Shown here: piece after piece, positions 59,315 to 64,000 of the stretch
How positions within the stretch are numbered: position 1 is the first letter of the stretch
Layout: each line of letters starts with the position of its first letter
Assembly: GCA_001599815.1 (NCBI GenBank)
Contig: BCIA01000007.1
Location: 1,116,001 to 1,180,000 of the forward strand
Reading direction: 5' to 3'
DNA length: 64,000 nt
From: Furcasterigmium furcatum
Taxonomy: Eukaryota > Ascomycota > Sordariomycetes > Glomerellales > Plectosphaerellaceae
Notes under the pieces: generated by a model
Databases searched by the model: none
The model's input: the letters and a program-made list of their open reading frames with translations, nothing else
Told to the model about the DNA's origin: nothing
Program-made: the position numbers and the translations under genes

Positions 59315-61531
59315 TTAGAGCTCGTCGTGGACGTCGGGCTCCTCGTCCTCGGCACCACCGGGGCCGCCGGCGCCCTGGTACATCTTGGAGGTGATGGGGT
59401 AGGCGACGTTGGACAGCTTCTCCTTCTGCTCCTCGAAGTCCTCGGCGGTGGCGTCGGCGCCGTTCTCCTCGAGCCAGTCGGTGGTCTCCTTGACGGCCTC
59501 AAGAAGCTGTTGGGGGGAGAGGATTAGCTTCTGATACATCATGGAGGGTCATGGGGGGGGGGGGGGGGGAATCAGCGGGGTGTACTCACAGTCTCCTTCT
59601 CGTCCTCGTCGATCTTGCCGCCGAGACCCTCCTCGTCGTTGACCTGGTTCTTCAGGTTGAAGGCGTAGTTCTCGAGGCCGTTGCGAGCCTCAATGCGCTC
59701 GCGGGTGGCCTTGTCCTCCTCGGCGTACTTCTCAGCCTCGGCGACCATGCGGTCGATCTCCTCCTGGGTGAGACGGCCCTTGTCGTTGGTGATGGTGATG
59801 GATTCGCCCTTGCCGGTGGCCTTGTCGTGGGCGGAGACCTTGAGGATGCCGTTGGCGTCGAGCTCGAAGGAGACCTCGATCTGGGGAACGCCACGGGGCG
59901 CGGGGGGGATGCCGGTGAGCTCGAACTTGCCGAGCAGGTTGTTGTCCTTGGTCATGGAGCGCTCACCCTCGTAGACCTGGATCAGGACGACGGGCTGGTT
60001 GTCGGCGGCGGTGGAGAAGATCTGGGACTTGCGGGTGGGGATGGGGGTGTTGCGCTGGATGAGCTTGGTCATGACACCACCGGTGGTCTCGATACCGAGG
60101 GTCAGGGGGTTGACGTCCATGAGGACGAGCTCCTCGGTACCCTCCTCGCCGGACAGAACACCAGCCTGGACGGCGGCGCCGAAAGCGACGGCCTCGTCGG
60201 GGTTGATGCCCTTGGAGGCCTTCTTGCCGTTGAAGAACTCCTCGATCAGGGCCTGGACCTTGGGGATACGAGTGGAACCACCGACAAGGACGATGTCGTC
60301 GACCTCGCTCTTCTCGACCTTGGCGTCCTTGAGAACCTGCTCAACAGGCTTCAGGGTCTTCTTGAAAAGATCGTTGTTGAGCTCCTCGAACTTGGCGCGG
60401 GTCAGGGTCTCGGAGAAGTCCTCGCCCTGGTAGAAAGCCTCGATCTCGATGCGGGTAGACATCTGCGAAGAGAGGGTACGCTTGGCCTTCTCGGCCTCAC
60501 GCTTGAGCTTACCCATGGCCTTGGCATCCTTGGTGATGTCGACGTTGTTCTTCTTGTTGTAGGCCTTGGCCAGGTAGTTGATGACACGCTGGTCGAAATC
60601 CTCACCACCGAGCCTGGTGTCACCAGCGGTAGCGAGAACCTCGAAGACGCCGGAGTCGATGGACAGGAGGGAGACATCGAAGGTACCACCACCAAGATCG
60701 TAGACGATGATCTGGCGCTCGCCGTCGGTCTTGTCAAGGCCGTAGGCCAGGGCGGCGGCGGTGGGCTCGTTGACGATGCGGAGGACGTTAAGACCGGCGA
60801 TGATACCGGCATCCTTGGTGGCCTGGCGCTGGTTGTCGTTGAAGTAGGCGGGAACAGTGACGACGGCGTGAGTGACCTTCTTGCCGAGGTAGTTCTCGGC
60901 GACCTCCTTCATCTTGCCAAGGACCATGGCAGAGACCTCCTCAGGGGAGAACTGGGTGTCCTCGCCGTTGACCTGGACCTGGACAACGGGCTTGTCGTCC
61001 TTGCCGATGACCTTGAAGGGGAAGTGCTTGATGTCGGACTTCATGGTGGACTCGGAGAACTTGCGGCCGATAAGGCGCCTGTGGTGGGTTAGCGCGAGTT
61101 CTCTCTGAGAGCTCTGCGAGCAGCGATTGAGACGGGGAAACTCACTTGATGTCGAAGATGGTGTTGTAGGGGTTCGCGGCGGCCTGGTTCTTCGCGGCAT
61201 CACCGACGAGACGCTCCTCCTCGGTGAAGGCGACGTACGAGGGAGTGATACGGTTACCTGCAGGGGATCGGTGTCAGCGGCTTCTGATCTGGACTCAGTT
61301 TGCTTGATGAGGCAACATACCCTGATCGTTGACGAGAATCTCAACCTTGCCCTTGGCCATGACACCAACGCAAGAGTAGGTGGTGCCGAGATCGATACCG
61401 ATGACAGTTCCGTAGCTCTCGGCGGCGTCCTGGGCCGCGACGGGCTGGACGTAGGCGAGGGGGGAGAAGAGGAGGCCAATCCAGGCCAGGAGGGCGAAGC
61501 CCATGGCGACCGAGTTCCTGGATCGCGACAT
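59315..61531 (-). CDS. KAR2: ER-resident HSP70 chaperone BiP/Kar2
   Basis: BiP imports, folds and retains proteins in the ER lumen and keeps Ire1 inactive. Four exons (61531-61321, 61257-61146, 61078-59590, 59506-59315) give 667 aa; introns are 63, 67 and 83 nt. There is an N-terminal signal peptide (residues about 8-32, hydrophobic core GFALLAWIGLLFSPLAYV), then the nucleotide-binding domain starting GTVIGIDLGTTYSCVGVM, with IYDLGGGTFDVSLL and VGGSTRIPKVQ-type motifs. The substrate-binding domain follows (VNPLTLGIETTGGVMTKLI), then the helical lid, and it ends with HDEL for ER retrieval. Exon 3 carries most of the protein. Intron 3 contains a 17-base C run on the sense strand. A TGACGTG site lies 415 bp upstream of the start. 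Confidence 0.97.
59553..59569. repeat. 17-base G homopolymer in BiP intron 3
   Basis: Seventeen consecutive G on the plus strand, so C17 on the sense strand, inside the 83-nt third intron. A run of this length is prone to slippage and to sequencing error. Confidence 0.85.
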
Positions 61532-61945
61532 GGTGGAGGTTGTGTGTGATCTGTTCTTTACGCTCGCGCGCAATGGACAGGAAGAAGAAGGGTCAAGAAA
61601 GAAAGACAGGCGGGGGAAAAGAGTCGTCGAGCGAGCAGCGAGGTGTCACTTGTCCTCTAGCTGATGCTTCTTCGTGTAAGGCAGGTTTCCGGGTCAAACC
61701 TGTGTCTTCGTCCAGAGGGCGGGTGTCTGGAGGGAAGTTTGGGTTTGTAGTGGGTTGGGAGGAAAAAAGAGGTGCAGAAGGCTTTATGTGAAGCTGGCGC
61801 CAAAAAGTTGTCGAGTTGGCCATTGTACAAAAAGGCCAGATCTCAGCTTGAAGCGCGCCACAACTCAGGAAGCTAGGGTAGCGCTGCTTGCCCCTGGATG
61901 ACGCACTGTGAGGGGGGCAAACTGAATGTCGATTCACAGCGAACA

Positions 61946-61952
61946 TGACGTG
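61946..61952. promoter_or_regulatory. TGACGTG, candidate unfolded-protein-response element
   Basis: TGACGTG is the core bound by XBP1/Hac1-type bZIP factors. Its place 415 bp upstream of the BiP ATG fits UPR control of KAR2 genes. Single 7-mers occur by chance, so this is a candidate only. Confidence 0.4.
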
Positions 61953-62487
61953 CCGACAGACTCAGATAGGAAGCCCCACGCCGTGTGAATAGTGCTTCAA
62001 GCCACATGTTCAGTGCCCCTGTTGCAACCCTACAAGGCTTGGCGAGGTCCCCCGCGAATGGCGAAGAGCCGCCGTTACAGTGAATGTTCGTGGGGCCAGA
62101 TTCGCGACGGGACCTGACCCTCGATTGCCAGATTGTTCCTTCCGAGCCTTGGTCCGTTCAAGGGGGAAACTGTCCTTTCCATCTGCTTCCAATGAGGCCA
62201 TTCACAGTCACTTTGGCCACCGCAGTGACTCACCGCCCATTGATTGGAAATACGGCCGGACCACGAGGCTGTGAGGTGCTGACCGCCAGAAAGACCGTCC
62301 GTCACATCGCATTGCCATGGATCACTAAGCGCCGCGCCTTGCGGCCAAGCCTGGGAGAAGAAGTGTCCTCTGTCCGAAATAGTATAGCAGCTCAGAACCC
62401 TGCATGTGGGACCCCAGGTCGTCCATCAGCTTCCCTTCTCGGAGCACCTGGGGCCGCAGCCCGGCACTTCGGAGGACCGCGGTACGA

Positions 62488-62657
62488 GGAGACGTCGCCT
62501 TTCCGTCCGTTCGGAGGGAGGGGAGACGTCGCCTTTCGGGTGCCTTGGGGGCAAACGCAGAGACGTCTGTGTCCAGAGACGAGATGGATCTGCATGGCTC
62601 TCTCTTACCCGCGGAAAATCTATGTATCTCGCGGTACAAAAAGCTTGAGCAGACGTC
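62488..62657. promoter_or_regulatory. Cluster of four GACGTC palindromes
   Basis: GACGTC at 62491, 62525, 62562 and 62652. The first two sit in identical 16-mers GGAGACGTCGCCTTTC (62488-62503 and 62522-62537) each preceded by CGGAGG. GACGTC is a core of CRE/ATF-type bZIP sites. Confidence 0.6.
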
Positions 62658-62896
62658 GCTTGATCAGCACCATCGAGGCGTCCCTCATTGGCTGCGTAGT
62701 TCATGCATAGCGGCCAGCTGCAAGCCACGGATCCAGCCTCAAGAATGAGGGCCAAAAACACGTCGCAGACTAGATATATCCCAGCGGGTAGCACTTGAGC
62801 AACCGAGACAACCAAGATGCTGTCATGGAATTTGTTCTTCCTAAAAGCAGGATGCATGTTGACGCTCTTGCTATGCTAGCCTCTCGTCGAGGCCAC

Positions 62897-64000
62897 CTAT
62901 TCTAAAAGCCCTGCGGCAACAGTTTGCCCCCCTGATCGAAGGACCACCCGCTGGCCGACTTCCAGGGGGACCTTAGACTCCAGCCTGACGACCACCCGGG
63001 CCACCTTAGCCGGCTGTACGATCTTCGGGTTCTTCTTCTCCAACGCTCCGGTCGTCTTGTTGAGCACGGCAGGAATGGCCTCGATCCGCCCGGCGGCGTG
63101 AAGTCGGCCCCGGTGAACGTCCACGGGCATCGGCATCAGGTGGTCGAACGCCAGCACCTTCATCGTGAGCTTGTCGCTGGTCTCGATCGGGTTCGCCTTG
63201 CTGGAGATGATGTCGCCAACTCGGATATGGATCGGGTCGATCCCATACAGCGCCAGCGAGACGTTCTGGCCCGCCACCGCCCACTCCTGAGGCTCCGAGT
63301 CCACCTCGATCGATCGGATACTCGCTCCTTCGCCGCTCGGCTGGACGATGAGATCTTCTCCGGTCTGGACGGTTCCCGAGTCGATTCGGCCAAAGATGCT
63401 CAACTGGCTCTGCTGTGACCGGTAGATCTCCGAAACGGACATCCGGAAGGGCTTTTCCAGCGCCCTGGCAAGAGGCTCGGAGTCCTCAAGCGCCTGGATC
63501 AACGTGGGACCGGTGAACCAGTCCAGCCGAGGATCCTCTGATTTCTGCACCAGATTGTCGCCATTGAGACCCGAGATGGGAACAAAAGTGACGTTCTTGA
63601 GCTGGAATCCGTTGCCCTTCATGAAGCCCGACACCTGCTCCGAGATCTCATCAAACCTCTCTTTCGACCACCCAACCATGTCCAACTTGTTCACGCCGAC
63701 GATGACGCGCTGGACACCCAGACTCCTAAGAAGCAGCGCGTGCTCGCGGGTTTGGCCTCTCAAGCCCTTCTCGAAAGCACCCGTATTGGCGTCGATAACC
63801 AGAACCGCAAAATCTGCTTGGCTGGCTCCGGCAATCATGTTGGGGACGAAGTCTTGGTGACCCGGCGCATCCAAAATCGTAAACCGCGTCTTCTCCGTCT
63901 CAAACGAGTTCGTGGCAATATCGATGGTGACACCACGTTCTCGCTCTTCTTCACGCTGATCCATGACCCAGGCGAGCGCGAAGGATCCCTTGCCTATCTT
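62897..64000 (-). CDS. HBS1: Hbs1-like translational GTPase (ribosome rescue), N-terminal part missing
   Basis: Hbs1 partners Dom34/Pelota to split stalled ribosomes in no-go and non-stop decay. The frame is open from the right edge (KIGKGSFALAWVMDQ) to TAG at 62897-62899, 367 residues visible. G-domain motifs present: ERERGVTIDIA (switch I), DAPGHQDFVPNMI (G3), NKLDM (G4) and VPISGLNGDNL. Beta-barrel domains follow, with the eEF1A-like VGDII and the C-terminal VVRLESKVPLEVGQRVVLRSGGQTVAAGLLE. The missing upstream part would carry the P-loop. The shorter, divergent C terminus relative to eEF1A and the WVMDQREEERERGVT region fit Hbs1 better than eEF1A or Sup35. Confidence 0.9.
   Translation of the reverse strand, partial: KIGKGSFALAWVMDQREEERERGVTIDIATNSFETEKTRFTILDAPGHQDFVPNMIAGASQADFAVLVIDANTGAFEKGLRGQTREHALLLRSLGVQRVIVGVNKLDMVGWSKERFDEISEQVSGFMKGNGFQLKNVTFVPISGLNGDNLVQKSEDPRLDWFTGPTLIQALEDSEPLARALEKPFRMSVSEIYRSQQSQLSIFGRIDSGTVQTGEDLIVQPSGEGASIRSIEVDSEPQEWAVAGQNVSLALYGIDPIHIRVGDIISSKANPIETSDKLTMKVLAFDHLMPMPVDVHRGRLHAAGRIEAIPAVLNKTTGALEKKNPKIVQPAKVARVVVRLESKVPLEVGQRVVLRSGGQTVAAGLLE

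Larger units (their letters stand above)
61532..62896. promoter_or_regulatory. BiP upstream region and hbs1 3' flank
   Basis: About 1.36 kb that must hold the BiP promoter and the hbs1 3' end. Near BiP there is a TGACGTG site (61946-61952). Further out, four GACGTC sites cluster at 62491-62657, two of them in copies of a roughly 34-bp unit. No coding sequence is supported. Confidence 0.6.

Noticed and set aside
59551..61092. 513-codon open frame on the plus strand across BiP
   Set aside because: It is the antisense of BiP exon 3. Long antisense frames are a known effect of codon bias in highly expressed HSP70 genes.

Overview
This window looks like nuclear DNA from a filamentous ascomycete, probably a Sordariomycete. 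The evidence is short introns of 49-86 nt with GTRNGT donors and CTRAY branch points, a HET-domain gene, a DUF1752/DUF3295 regulator, a fungal Ccc2/CrpA-type copper ATPase, and a BiP ending in HDEL. GC content is high and I see no RIP-like AT degradation. Genus cannot be fixed from sequence alone.

Layout. 1-15 kb is gene-dense: a copper P-type ATPase (minus, cut by the left edge just after its TGES motif), the pre-60S factor Rei1 (minus), a HECT ubiquitin ligase of the Hul4 type with an N-terminal AZUL zinc finger (plus), a multi-pass membrane protein (plus) and a HET-domain protein (plus). 15.0-22.7 kb has no gene I can support. One gene, the AreA-GATA-like/DUF3295 protein (22.7-24.5 kb, minus), stands alone between that gap and a second gap of about 21 kb (24.5-45.7 kb). 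A CHY-type zinc-finger protein follows (45.7-47.7 kb, minus), then a third gap to 53.1 kb. 53-64 kb is gene-dense again: a degenerate kinase-like protein (minus), Lsb5 with VHS and GAT domains (minus), a conserved fungal protein of unknown function (plus), BiP/Kar2 (minus, four exons) and Hbs1 (minus, cut by the right edge).

Most recognised genes are core cell biology: copper transport into the secretory pathway or out of the cell, 60S maturation, ubiquitin ligation, endocytic sorting, ER folding and ribosome rescue. They do not form one pathway. The HET gene and the adjacent membrane-protein gene are the accessory-looking part.

The most unusual feature is the trio of GC-rich gene deserts (about 34 kb of the 64 kb). 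They are dotted with short AT-rich inverted repeats, many built on AATATTC/GAATATT or GAAAATAA/TTATTTTC arms. Other points to look at are a GC-AG first intron in lsb5, a kinase-like protein that has lost its catalytic Asp residues, four GACGTC sites clustered upstream of BiP, and a two-codon uORF overlapping the hul4 start.
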